Shown: positions 1 through 5,920 of the stretch, piece after piece | How positions within the stretch are numbered: position 1 is the first letter of the stretch | Layout of the letters: every line of letters begins with the position of its first letter | Assembly (NCBI GenBank): GCA_009778235.1 | Contig: WRKE01000172.1 | Coordinates: 1 to 5,996, forward strand | Direction of reading: 5' to 3' | DNA length: 5,996 nucleotides | Source of the DNA: Pseudomonadota bacterium | GTDB lineage: Bacteria > Desulfobacterota > Desulfobulbia > Desulfobulbales > Desulfobulbaceae | Position numbers and translations under genes: made by a program | Notes under the pieces: generated by a model | What the model was told of the DNA's origin: nothing | Database searches by the model: none | Seen by the model: only the letters and a program-made list of their open reading frames with translations

Positions 1-1164
1 ATTCCTCAAGAAAAACTCGACTCCATTTTTAACCGATTCGAACAGGTCGATTCCTCCTATTCCCGGCAATACAGCGGCACCGGTCTTGGCCTGGCCATCT
101 CCAGGCAGCTTGTCGGGCTGATGGGCGGACGCATCTGGGCAGACAGCGTTATGAACGTCGGCACCTCGTTCCACATCGTCATTCCCACTGAGCCGGCAAA
201 AGAGGAAGATCTCGCCACTCTGACTTCCACCCTGTCCCAGATCCAGTCCATCCAAGATCTGCGAATCCTGGTCGTGGACGACAACCAGATGAATCGGGAT
301 GTGGCGCGCATGATGCTGGAGGAAAGTCACCAGATAACCACCGCCAACAACGGCCTCGAAGCCCTGTCGGCCCTGGCGGAGAGCGCATTCGACCTGATTC
401 TCATGGATGTGCAAATGCCGCGCATGGACGGCATCACTGCCACCGAGATCATCCGCGATATAGAGCGGGGTGAGGCGCCGACCAAGGCCGTTCCGACCGC
501 GCTGGTCGAGGTTCTGCGCGGCAAATTGGATGGCGGACATATCCCGATTGTGGCCATGACCGCCCACGCCATGAGCGAAGACCGGGAAAAATGTTTACAG
601 GCCGGCATGGACGCCTATGTCAGCAAACCCTTTAAATATCAATCACTCATGGCCACAATGAGTGACCTGCTCCCCCGGATAGAAGCGCAGCAACGTTTCC
701 ATGGTATCGTCCCGGCACAGCCCGCTTCGTCCGAGTCTCCGGAAATGCCCTCAGGTCAGGATGCCCAGCCGGCGGAATCCGCGACCCCATCCCAATCGCC
801 GGAACCAGCCCCATGCCAGGAGGATACAATGAAAAGCGGAGAGGAATTGGCGGCAGAAATCGCTCGCAGCATCAAGGAATCGACCCGCCTGCCCGATGCT
901 CAGGTCGCAAAATTGGTCAATTCAGCCCGCCGAAGCTTAAACGAATATCTCGACCTGGCCGACAAGGCACTGGCCGAGCAGAACCAGAAGGATTTAAACC
1001 TGGCCTGCCATACCATCAAGGGCATGATCCAGCAATGCGGCCTGACCGAGTTGGGCCAGGAGGCGCAGACCATGTATGAACGGGTGCGCAATAACGAAGA
1101 GTATCCCTGTGCCGAGACCCTGGCTCGGATTCGCAAGGAATTGTCCGGATTTTTAACCATGTAA
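1..1164 (+). CDS. Hybrid sensor histidine kinase (ATPase end, receiver, HPt), 5'-truncated
   Basis: This is the last 387 residues of a membrane-sensor-type hybrid kinase of BarA/ArcB layout; the sensor, dimerisation domain and N/G1 boxes lie outside the window. Seen: F-box IFNRFEQVD (residues 9-17 of the visible part) and G2 box GTGLGL (26-31), which end the ATP-binding domain. A receiver domain follows from about residue 86, with acidic pair D93/D94, phospho-acceptor D136 in LILMDVQMP, T187 in IVAMTAHAM and K209 in SKPF. A Pro/Ser/Gln/Glu-rich linker (about 238-276) leads to an HPt domain with phosphorylatable H337 in CHTIKG. In this family phosphate passes His to Asp to His and then to a separate response regulator, which is not visible here. 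The D-to-T distance in the receiver is 51 residues against about 30 in CheY or BarA, so there is an insertion of about 20 residues. The reading frame is open to the first base. The domain call is firm; the stimulus and output are unknown. Confidence 0.95.
   Translation: MPQEKLDSIFNRFEQVDSSYSRQYSGTGLGLAISRQLVGLMGGRIWADSVMNVGTSFHIVIPTEPAKEEDLATLTSTLSQIQSIQDLRILVVDDNQMNRDVARMMLEESHQITTANNGLEALSALAESAFDLILMDVQMPRMDGITATEIIRDIERGEAPTKAVPTALVEVLRGKLDGGHIPIVAMTAHAMSEDREKCLQAGMDAYVSKPFKYQSLMATMSDLLPRIEAQQRFHGIVPAQPASSESPEMPSGQDAQPAESATPSQSPEPAPCQEDTMKSGEELAAEIARSIKESTRLPDAQVAKLVNSARRSLNEYLDLADKALAEQNQKDLNLACHTIKGMIQQCGLTELGQEAQTMYERVRNNEEYPCAETLARIRKELSGFLTM
818..823 (+). promoter_or_regulatory. Internal Shine-Dalgarno site inside the kinase gene
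   Basis: A perfect AGGAGG lies five bases before an in-frame ATG at 829, within the coding sequence at the junction of the linker and the HPt domain. Its match and spacing are as good as any gene-start site in the window. It could arise by chance from Gln-Glu-Asp codons, but its placement at the domain boundary suggests real internal initiation. Confidence 0.45.
829..1164 (+). CDS. Possible free HPt phosphotransfer protein from an internal start
   Basis: This is an inferred alternative product, in frame with the hybrid kinase and sharing its stop. It would be 111 residues starting MKSGEELAAEIARS, a normal size for a stand-alone HPt protein. It would carry the whole predicted helical bundle and the phospho-histidine as H61 (CHTIKG). 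The support is the AGGAGG site five bases upstream and the fact that the start falls right after the low-complexity linker, so no folded domain is cut. If made, it could shuttle phosphate between this kinase and other regulators or act as a diffusible phosphate sink. It could instead be a relic of a once separate HPt gene fused to the kinase. Nothing in the sequence proves that it is translated. Confidence 0.35.
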   Translation: MKSGEELAAEIARSIKESTRLPDAQVAKLVNSARRSLNEYLDLADKALAEQNQKDLNLACHTIKGMIQQCGLTELGQEAQTMYERVRNNEEYPCAETLARIRKELSGFLTM

Positions 1165-1183
1165 TGGGGCTGTTACCTCCGCT

Positions 1184-1262
1184 TGGCCGCCTGCACGGGC
1201 GCCCGGCAAGATAAAGGGCGGTTGCGGCCATGGCACGCCTTGGCCGATGCCAGCCAGTGCTG
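1184..1262 (+). other. Cluster of inverted repeats in the leader before radC
   Basis: The 126-base gap between the kinase stop and the radC start holds three stem-loops in a row. The first is TGGCCGC at 1184-1190 with GCGGCCA at 1224-1230, enclosing a second-level stem CGCCC (1200-1204) with GGGCG (1216-1220). The second is TGGCA (1231-1235) with TGCCA (1248-1252). The third is CAGC (1251-1254) with GCTG (1259-1262); it shares two bases with the second, so the two cannot both be complete. No T-tract follows, so this is not a typical intrinsic terminator. It could be a structured mRNA leader, a Rho-independent pause or simply GC-rich chance pairing. It matches no riboswitch class that I recognise. 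Confidence 0.3.
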
Positions 1263-1276
1263 CCCTTGCAACTCCA

Positions 1277-1284
1277 GAGAAGGA
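1277..1284 (+). promoter_or_regulatory. Ribosome binding site deciding the radC start
   Basis: GAGAAGGA lies six bases before the TTG at 1291 and is the only good Shine-Dalgarno match ahead of the conserved RadC N-terminus. It argues for a TTG start at 1291 over the upstream in-frame TTG at 1183. Confidence 0.65.
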
Positions 1285-1290
1285 ATCCCT

Positions 1291-2028
1291 TTGCACAAGA
1301 GCGACTGGCAAGAAAAGGGTGAGGGCCATCGCCAGCGCCTCCGCGACAAGTTTCTTGCCCAAGGCCTTGATGCCTTCACCGACAGCGAGATCATCGAACT
1401 ACTGCTGACCTTCGGCACCCCGCGCGCCGACTGCAAGGAGGCCGCCCGGGCGGCACTCGCCCAGTTCGATACCCTGCCCGCGGTGCTCGACGCCGCCCCG
1501 GCCGAGCTGCAGCAGATCAAGGGCATGGGCCCCAAGAACATCTTCGCCCTCCGCTTCATCCAGGGGGTGGCACGGCGCTACCTCCGCCAGCGGATTGTCG
1601 GCAAGCACTATGTCCGTTCCTCCCGCGAGGTGGCCGATTACCTGATCCATTCCATGCGTGGGCTGCAACATGAAGTGCTCACCGTGATTTTCCTCGATGC
1701 CGCCCATGCGATCATCGATTCGATAGTGGCGGCCGAAGGCACGGTGACCACTAACACCGTCTATCCCCGCGAACTGATCAAGGCCGCCCTGGCCCGAAAC
1801 GCCAGCGCCCTTGTTCTCGCCCACAATCATCCTTCCGGCAACTTGAACCCCTCCCTTAAGGACGTGGAACTGACCCGCTCACTCCATCTGGTCTGCTCAT
1901 TCATGCACATCAGGCTCCTCGATCACCTGATCATCGGCAGCGGCGAGCAGGTCTACAGCTTTGCCGACCAGGGAATCATGGCGCGCATCCAGGAGGATTG
2001 CCGCCGCCTGCTCGACCAGGTCAGTTGA
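1291..2028 (+). CDS. radC: RadC family JAMM/MPN-domain protein (UPF0758)
   Basis: A 245-residue RadC family protein, close to the usual length of about 220-245. Seen: the N-terminal GHRQRLRDKFL segment (12-22), then SEIIELLLTFGTPRADCKE (32-50), which is the variant common outside enterobacteria. A helix-hairpin-helix core LQQIKGMGPKN (73-83) follows, then a C-terminal JAMM metalloprotease-like domain with the signature HNHPSGNLNPSLKD. In that signature H178, H180 and D191 are the expected zinc ligands. The family was named for DNA repair, but the original E. coli radC mutation was later assigned to recG, so its real role is unsettled; a link with DNA recombination or natural transformation is likely in some species. 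I chose the TTG at 1291 for its ribosome binding site. The extra 36 residues from the TTG at 1183 do not look like RadC. The stop overlaps the hemW start by one base. Confidence 0.93.
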   Translation: MHKSDWQEKGEGHRQRLRDKFLAQGLDAFTDSEIIELLLTFGTPRADCKEAARAALAQFDTLPAVLDAAPAELQQIKGMGPKNIFALRFIQGVARRYLRQRIVGKHYVRSSREVADYLIHSMRGLQHEVLTVIFLDAAHAIIDSIVAAEGTVTTNTVYPRELIKAALARNASALVLAHNHPSGNLNPSLKDVELTRSLHLVCSFMHIRLLDHLIIGSGEQVYSFADQGIMARIQEDCRRLLDQVS

Positions 2029-3179
2029 TGGAGCTTGCCGCCAACGCCGGACTCTATGTGCACGTCCCCTTTTGCCGGCACAAATGTCCGTATTGCAGCT
2101 TCTACTCCTTCCCCCCGCAGCCAGGTGAGATCACCCTGTTTATTGCCGCAACCCAGGCGCAGATGCGTTCCACCGCCATCCTTCCCGAGGTGCGGGCGCT
2201 CACCTTTGGCAGCGTGTTTTTCGGGGGCGGCACGCCTTCGCTGCTTCCGGTTTCGGTTTTGTCCGACCTGCTGACCGAGGCGAGAGGCCTGTTTACCTTT
2301 ACCGCCGAGGAGCCGGAAATCACCGTTGAGATCAACCCCGGCACCGTCGAGGCAATGGATCTGGCGCAACTGCGCCGGGCCGGATTCAACCGGCTCTCCA
2401 TCGGCGTCCAATCGTTTGACGATGTACAGCTACGCCTGCTCGGCCGCATCCATAGCGGCGCCGAAGCCCGGGCAATCATTACCGCAGCCCGCCGGGCCGG
2501 GTTTGACAACCTCAGTTTCGACCTGATGTACGGCCTGCCCGGCCAGACCGTGGATTCCTGGCAGGCCACCTTGGACCAGGCCATGGCACTTGCCCCGGTT
2601 CACCTGGCGATGTATGAGCTGACCATTGAGGAAGGCACGCCCTTTGCCCAGGCTGCGAAGCGGGGCGATTGGCGCCTTCCCGCCGAAGACGAGATTCTAG
2701 GGATGATGGCTGCCATCGACTCGGCCACCATGGGCAGCGATCTGGCCCGCTACGAGATTTCCAACTATGGAGCCAGGGGCAGGCAGTGCCGCCATAACCT
2801 CAATTACTGGCACAACGGCTTCTACCTGGGGCTGGGGCCGGGTGCGGTTTCCTGCCTGGGTGGCGAGCGGCGGTTTGCTGCGGCCGATCTTTCGACCTTT
2901 TGCCACAGAGTGGCAGCAGGCTTGCCAGGATGGAGCGAGATCGAACGCCTCGACCACGAAGCCGCCTGCCGGGAAACAGTGGTCATGGGGCTGCGGATGA
3001 CCGCAGGAATTGAGCTTGCCGGGATCAAACAGCGGTTCGGCATCGATCTGTCCGAGTACTACGGGGCCACCCTCGCCCGTCTCCTTACCCAACAATTACT
3101 CGCCCAGCAAAACGGCCGACTGTTCCTCACTGCCAAGGGATTGCCCCTGGCCAATTATGTGATGGCGGAGTTGGTTTAG
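2028..3179 (+). CDS. hemW: HemW-type radical SAM haem chaperone (HemN-like)
   Basis: A 383-residue radical SAM protein. The cluster-binding motif is C16-x3-C20-x2-C23 in VPFCRHKCPYCSF. After the third Cys comes Ser-Phe, not the extra Gly-Cys of true HemN, so HemW fits better than coproporphyrinogen dehydrogenase. Other family blocks are GGGTPSLL (66-73, the SAM-binding GGE-like segment), EINPGT (101-106), RLSIGVQSFDD (122-132), DLMYGLPGQT (165-174), RHNLNYW (255-261) and YLGLGPGAVS. HemW binds haem and is thought to deliver it to respiratory enzymes; many databases still label it oxygen-independent coproporphyrinogen III oxidase. The ATG at 2028 overlaps the radC stop (TGATG) and has only a weak CAGG before it, so translation is probably coupled to radC. 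An AGGAGG at 1991-1996 is too close to a TTG at 1998 to serve it. The protein would be cytoplasmic or membrane-associated; no signal peptide is seen. Confidence 0.93.
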   Translation: MELAANAGLYVHVPFCRHKCPYCSFYSFPPQPGEITLFIAATQAQMRSTAILPEVRALTFGSVFFGGGTPSLLPVSVLSDLLTEARGLFTFTAEEPEITVEINPGTVEAMDLAQLRRAGFNRLSIGVQSFDDVQLRLLGRIHSGAEARAIITAARRAGFDNLSFDLMYGLPGQTVDSWQATLDQAMALAPVHLAMYELTIEEGTPFAQAAKRGDWRLPAEDEILGMMAAIDSATMGSDLARYEISNYGARGRQCRHNLNYWHNGFYLGLGPGAVSCLGGERRFAAADLSTFCHRVAAGLPGWSEIERLDHEAACRETVVMGLRMTAGIELAGIKQRFGIDLSEYYGATLARLLTQQLLAQQNGRLFLTAKGLPLANYVMAELV

Positions 3180-3251
3180 CGCCTCCCCGCCCCGTTCTTA
3201 CACCTAAACAATCACCCAATCCGGCATCCCATCTTGCCTTTGTCGCCGCTG

Positions 3252-3269
3252 CAGGGTAAAAATACCCTG
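3252..3269 (+). promoter_or_regulatory. Perfect 7-bp stem-loop between hemW and fumarase
   Basis: CAGGGTA and TACCCTG form a perfect inverted repeat around an AAAA loop, 73 bases after the hemW stop and 113 bases before the fumarase start. Only a short ATCATTT follows, so as a terminator it would be weak. It could be a regulator-binding palindrome for the fumarase gene or a bidirectional pause site. The rest of the 203-base gap holds no coding sequence I can support and no convincing -35/-10 pair. Confidence 0.35.
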
Positions 3270-3367
3270 ATCATTTGCCCGGCCCACTGTTCGTTGTGAC
3301 AGCGGTTTAAGTTGTTTGTCTGTTGGGAGGCCTGGTTCAGCCGGCCCCTTATCGTCGTCTTTTTACC

Positions 3368-3375
3368 AAAAGGAG
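3368..3375 (+). promoter_or_regulatory. Strong ribosome binding site of fumarase
   Basis: AAAAGGAG lies seven bases before the ATG at 3383. It fixes the start there and excludes the 20-residue upstream extension that begins at 3323. The strength of the site suggests a highly translated gene. Confidence 0.8.
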
Positions 3376-3382
3376 CATAATT

Positions 3383-5002
3383 ATGGCAGGTTTTGTCTAT
3401 CAGGATCCCTTCCCGCTCGGCCAGGATAGCACCAAGTTCCGGCTGCTGGAAGGCTCCCGGAAGTATGTTGCCACTGACACCTTCAACGGCCAGGAGGTTC
3501 TCAAGATCGATCCAGAGGGCTTGAAGGTTCTGGCTAACCAGGCCATGCGCGAGGTATCGTTCCGCCTGCGCCCGGCCCACAACGAGCAGGTAGCGAAAAT
3601 CTTTGCCGATCCGGAGGCCTCGCGCAACGACAAGGAAGTGGCCCATGCCATGCTGCGCAACGCCGAGGTGGCGGCCGACTATGTGCTGCCGATCTGCCAG
3701 GATACCGGTACGGCCTGCATCGTGGCCAAGAAGGGACAGAATGTCTGGACCGGCTGCGACGACGCCGAGATGCTCTCCGCCGGCGTCTACACCACCTACA
3801 CCGAGGAAAACCTGCGCTATTCCCAGAACGCGCCGCTGACCATGTACGATGAGGTCAACACCAAGACCAACCTGCCGGCCCAGATCGACATCTACGCCAC
3901 CAAGGGCGACGAATACAAGTTCCTTTTTCTGGCCAAGGGCGGCGGCAGCGGCAACAAAACCTATCTCTATCAAGAGACCAAGGCCCTGCTCAACCCCGGC
4001 ACCCTGAAGAAATTCTTGGTGGAGAAAATGAAAACCTTGGGCACGGCCGCCTGTCCGCCCTACCACATCGCCTTTGTCATCGGCGGCACCTCGGCCGAGA
4101 GCTGCCTCAAGACCGTGAAGCTGGCCTCGGCCAAGTACCTGGACCACCTGCCCACCAGCGGCAACGAATTGGGCCGCTCCTTCCGCGACCTGAAACTGGA
4201 GGAGGAATTGCTGATCGAGGCCCAGAAACTCGGCCTCGGCGCCCAGTTCGGCGGCAAGTACTTTGCCCACGATATCCGCGTCATCCGCATGTCCCGCCAC
4301 GGCGCCTCCTGTCCGGTGGGTATGGGCGTTTCCTGTTCGGCCGACCGCAATATCAAGGCCAAGATCAACAAGGAAGGTCTGTGGATCGAGCAGATGGACG
4401 ACAATCCAGGCCGTCTAATCCCGGCGGAATACCGCAACCGCACCGGCAGCCATTCGGTAAAAATCGATCTCAATCAGCCCATCGCCCAGGTCCTGGCCGA
4501 GCTGACCAAGTATCCGGTTTCCACCGTCATGTCCCTGACCGGCACCATCATCGTCGGCCGCGACATCGCCCACGCTAAATGGAAAGAGCTGCTTGACGCC
4601 GGCAAGCCGCTGCCCGACTACCTGAAAAACCATCCGGTCTACTACGCTGGCCCGGCCAAGACCCCGCCCGGCAAGCCCTCCGGCTCCTTCGGCCCGACCA
4701 CGGCAGGCCGTATGGACAGCTATGTCGACCTGTTCCAGGCCAACGGCGGCTCCATGGTGATGATCGCCAAGGGCAACCGCTCGCAGCAGGTCACCGATGC
4801 CTGCAAAAAGCACGGCGGTTTCTACCTCGGCTCCATCGGCGGCCCGGCTGCGCTGCTGGCCGAAGAGAACATCAAGAAGGTCGAGTGCATCGACTATCCG
4901 GAACTGGGCATGGAAGCGGTCTGGAGAATCGAGGTGGTCGACTTCCCGGCCTTCATCCTGGTGGATGACAAGGGGAACGACTTCTTCAAGAGTCTTTTGT
5001 AA
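3383..5002 (+). CDS. fumA: Class I iron-sulfur fumarate hydratase (FumA/FumB type)
   Basis: A 539-residue single-chain class I fumarase that interconverts fumarate and L-malate using an oxygen-sensitive 4Fe-4S cluster; E. coli FumA is 548 residues. The three cluster cysteines known from the E. coli enzyme (recalled as C105, C224 and C318) fall at exactly the same numbers here: C105 in ICQDTGTA, C224 in TAACPPYH and C318 in GVSCSADRN. The N-terminal two-thirds is the alpha-type hydro-lyase region. The C-terminal beta-type region carries TGTIIVGRDIAHAKW, GPTTAGRMDSYVD (from residue 437), IAKGNRS and VVDFPAFILVDDKGNDFF. It works in the TCA cycle, or in reverse toward fumarate and succinate in anaerobes. 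It stands alone between two gaps and ends near a hairpin, so it is probably its own transcription unit. Tartrate dehydratase and other paralogues of the fold are alternatives, but the whole-length match favours fumarase. Confidence 0.94.
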   Translation: MAGFVYQDPFPLGQDSTKFRLLEGSRKYVATDTFNGQEVLKIDPEGLKVLANQAMREVSFRLRPAHNEQVAKIFADPEASRNDKEVAHAMLRNAEVAADYVLPICQDTGTACIVAKKGQNVWTGCDDAEMLSAGVYTTYTEENLRYSQNAPLTMYDEVNTKTNLPAQIDIYATKGDEYKFLFLAKGGGSGNKTYLYQETKALLNPGTLKKFLVEKMKTLGTAACPPYHIAFVIGGTSAESCLKTVKLASAKYLDHLPTSGNELGRSFRDLKLEEELLIEAQKLGLGAQFGGKYFAHDIRVIRMSRHGASCPVGMGVSCSADRNIKAKINKEGLWIEQMDDNPGRLIPAEYRNRTGSHSVKIDLNQPIAQVLAELTKYPVSTVMSLTGTIIVGRDIAHAKWKELLDAGKPLPDYLKNHPVYYAGPAKTPPGKPSGSFGPTTAGRMDSYVDLFQANGGSMVMIAKGNRSQQVTDACKKHGGFYLGSIGGPAALLAEENIKKVECIDYPELGMEAVWRIEVVDFPAFILVDDKGNDFFKSLL

Positions 5003-5046
5003 TCAACCACCGCCCGCAGGCCCAGCGCTCAAAGGGCGAAACCAAC

Positions 5047-5095
5047 CAGACGACAGGCGGAGGGCAGAAATGCCCCTTCGCCTGTTCTGTCTTTC
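5047..5095 (+). terminator. GNRA-capped hairpin, likely fumarase terminator
   Basis: ACAGGCG (5053-5059) pairs with CGCCTGT (5079-5085), and inside it GGGCA (5062-5066) pairs with TGCCC (5071-5075) around a GAAA loop. The stem is about 14 bp with one bulged C and one G-U pair, and can extend outward through CAGA (5047-5050) and TCTG (5086-5089). A moderately T-rich stretch, TTCTGTCTTTC, follows. It lies 45 bases after the fumarase stop. The T-tract is broken, so termination may be partial, leaving read-through into the LOG gene just downstream. Confidence 0.55.
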
Positions 5096-5103
5096 AGGCT
5101 TAC

Positions 5104-5781
5104 ATGGACGATCTCAAGACTTCGGAGGCCTGGCGCGTATTCCGCATTCAGGCCGAACTGATTGACGGCATCGAAACCCTCAACGATCTGGGGCCGGCGG
5201 TCTCGATCTTCGGTGGCGCCCGCTTCAAGGAGGATACGCCTTACTACGCGGCGGCGCGCACCACGGCCGGGCTGCTCACCAAAATGAACCTGGCGGTGAT
5301 CACCGGTGGTGGCCCCGGCATCATGGAAGCGGCCAGCCGGGGCTGCTTCGAGGCCGGCGGCACCTCGGTGGGACTGAACATCGTCCTTCCCCGGGAGCAG
5401 CACCCCAACCACTACCAAAACCGCAGCCTTACCTTCCGCTATTTTTTCATTCGCAAGCTGATGTTTGTCCGCTTTGCCGTGGGCTATGTCATTTTTCCCG
5501 GCGGCTTCGGTACCATGGACGAATTTTTCGAGTCGCTCACCCTGGTCCAGACCCGAAAAATCCGGCGATTTCCCATCGTCCTGTTCGGCAAAAGCTACTG
5601 GCAGGGGCTGGTCGATTGGATCCGGACGGAGCTATTGCCCCACAAATCGATCGCACCTGAGGATATGGATCTCTTTCATCTGGTCGATACCCCGGAAGAA
5701 GTGGCCGCAATTATCGGCAATTACCTGGAGCAGAGCCGCCAGTTCGAAGGCGATCAGCGTAGCGGCGGAAACCTATGGTGA
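5104..5781 (+). CDS. LOG family protein (TIGR00730-type, lysine-decarboxylase-like fold)
   Basis: A 225-residue Rossmann-fold protein of the LOG family. Seen: SIFGGARF (34-41), ITGGGPGIMEAA (66-77), the IRKLM segment (116-120) and the hallmark PGGFGTMDE (132-140), whose Glu is conserved in the active site. Characterised members cleave cytokinin riboside 5'-monophosphates, and some bacterial members cleave AMP or other nucleotides, releasing the free base and ribose 5-phosphate. Old labels such as lysine decarboxylase are wrong, and the substrate here cannot be read from sequence. The first 25-30 residues form a short extension before the core fold, as in longer members of the family. The ATG at 5104 is the only usual start codon available between the fumarase stop and the core. 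Its Shine-Dalgarno match is poor (CAGG, five bases upstream), so translation may be low or depend on the adjacent hairpin. No signal peptide or membrane span is seen. Confidence 0.9.
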   Translation: MDDLKTSEAWRVFRIQAELIDGIETLNDLGPAVSIFGGARFKEDTPYYAAARTTAGLLTKMNLAVITGGGPGIMEAASRGCFEAGGTSVGLNIVLPREQHPNHYQNRSLTFRYFFIRKLMFVRFAVGYVIFPGGFGTMDEFFESLTLVQTRKIRRFPIVLFGKSYWQGLVDWIRTELLPHKSIAPEDMDLFHLVDTPEEVAAIIGNYLEQSRQFEGDQRSGGNLW

Positions 5782-5805
5782 GTTGGAGTTAGGTCTTTGT
5801 GTGAT

Positions 5806-5848
5806 GCTTGGCGCGCTGGCCACCGGTGGGCACAGGACCGGCTTGGCG
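5806..5848. repeat. Small repeats in the convergent intergenic gap
   Basis: GCTTGGCG occurs twice as a direct repeat (5806-5813 and 5841-5848), flanking a perfect 10-base palindrome CCACCGGTGG at 5820-5829. The 139-base gap between the LOG gene and the minus-strand gene shows no strong hairpin with a T-tract on either strand. These short matches may be chance in GC-rich DNA. Confidence 0.25.
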
Positions 5849-5920
5849 AAAGAGGCCAGAATTGTCGGCCCCTGCCCGAGGTGGAAGAGATTATGGGAGG
5901 GTTGCGTGGGCGCGATCTGT

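Noticed and set aside
1231..1245. TGGCACG followed by TTGGCC, resembling a sigma-54 promoter
   Set aside because: The GG and GC elements are one base too close compared with the required spacing, and the -12 element is TGGC, not TTGC.
1230..1322. A 30-codon ORF (MARLGRCQPVLPLQ...) overlapping the radC start
   Set aside because: It has no good ribosome binding site, overlaps radC out of frame and has no recognisable features.
1991..2000. AGGAGG with a TTG at 1998 as an upstream hemW start
   Set aside because: The spacer is a single base, too short for initiation, and the added residues (PPPARPGQL) are not part of the HemW family N-terminus; the ATG at 2028 is preferred.
3294..3322. TTGTGA as a possible -35 box, or TGTGA as a CRP/FNR half-site, before fumarase
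   Set aside because: There is no acceptable -10 box 16-18 bases downstream and no matching second half-site.
3212..4300. A 362-codon open frame on the minus strand opposite fumarase
   Set aside because: It is Gly/Ala/Val/Gln-rich with no recognisable domain, which is typical of the antisense frame of a GC-rich gene; the opposite strand encodes a full-length, well-conserved fumarase.
5011..5038. CGCCC/GGGCG inverted repeat after fumarase
   Set aside because: It is only five base pairs with an 18-base loop; the stronger hairpin just downstream explains termination better.
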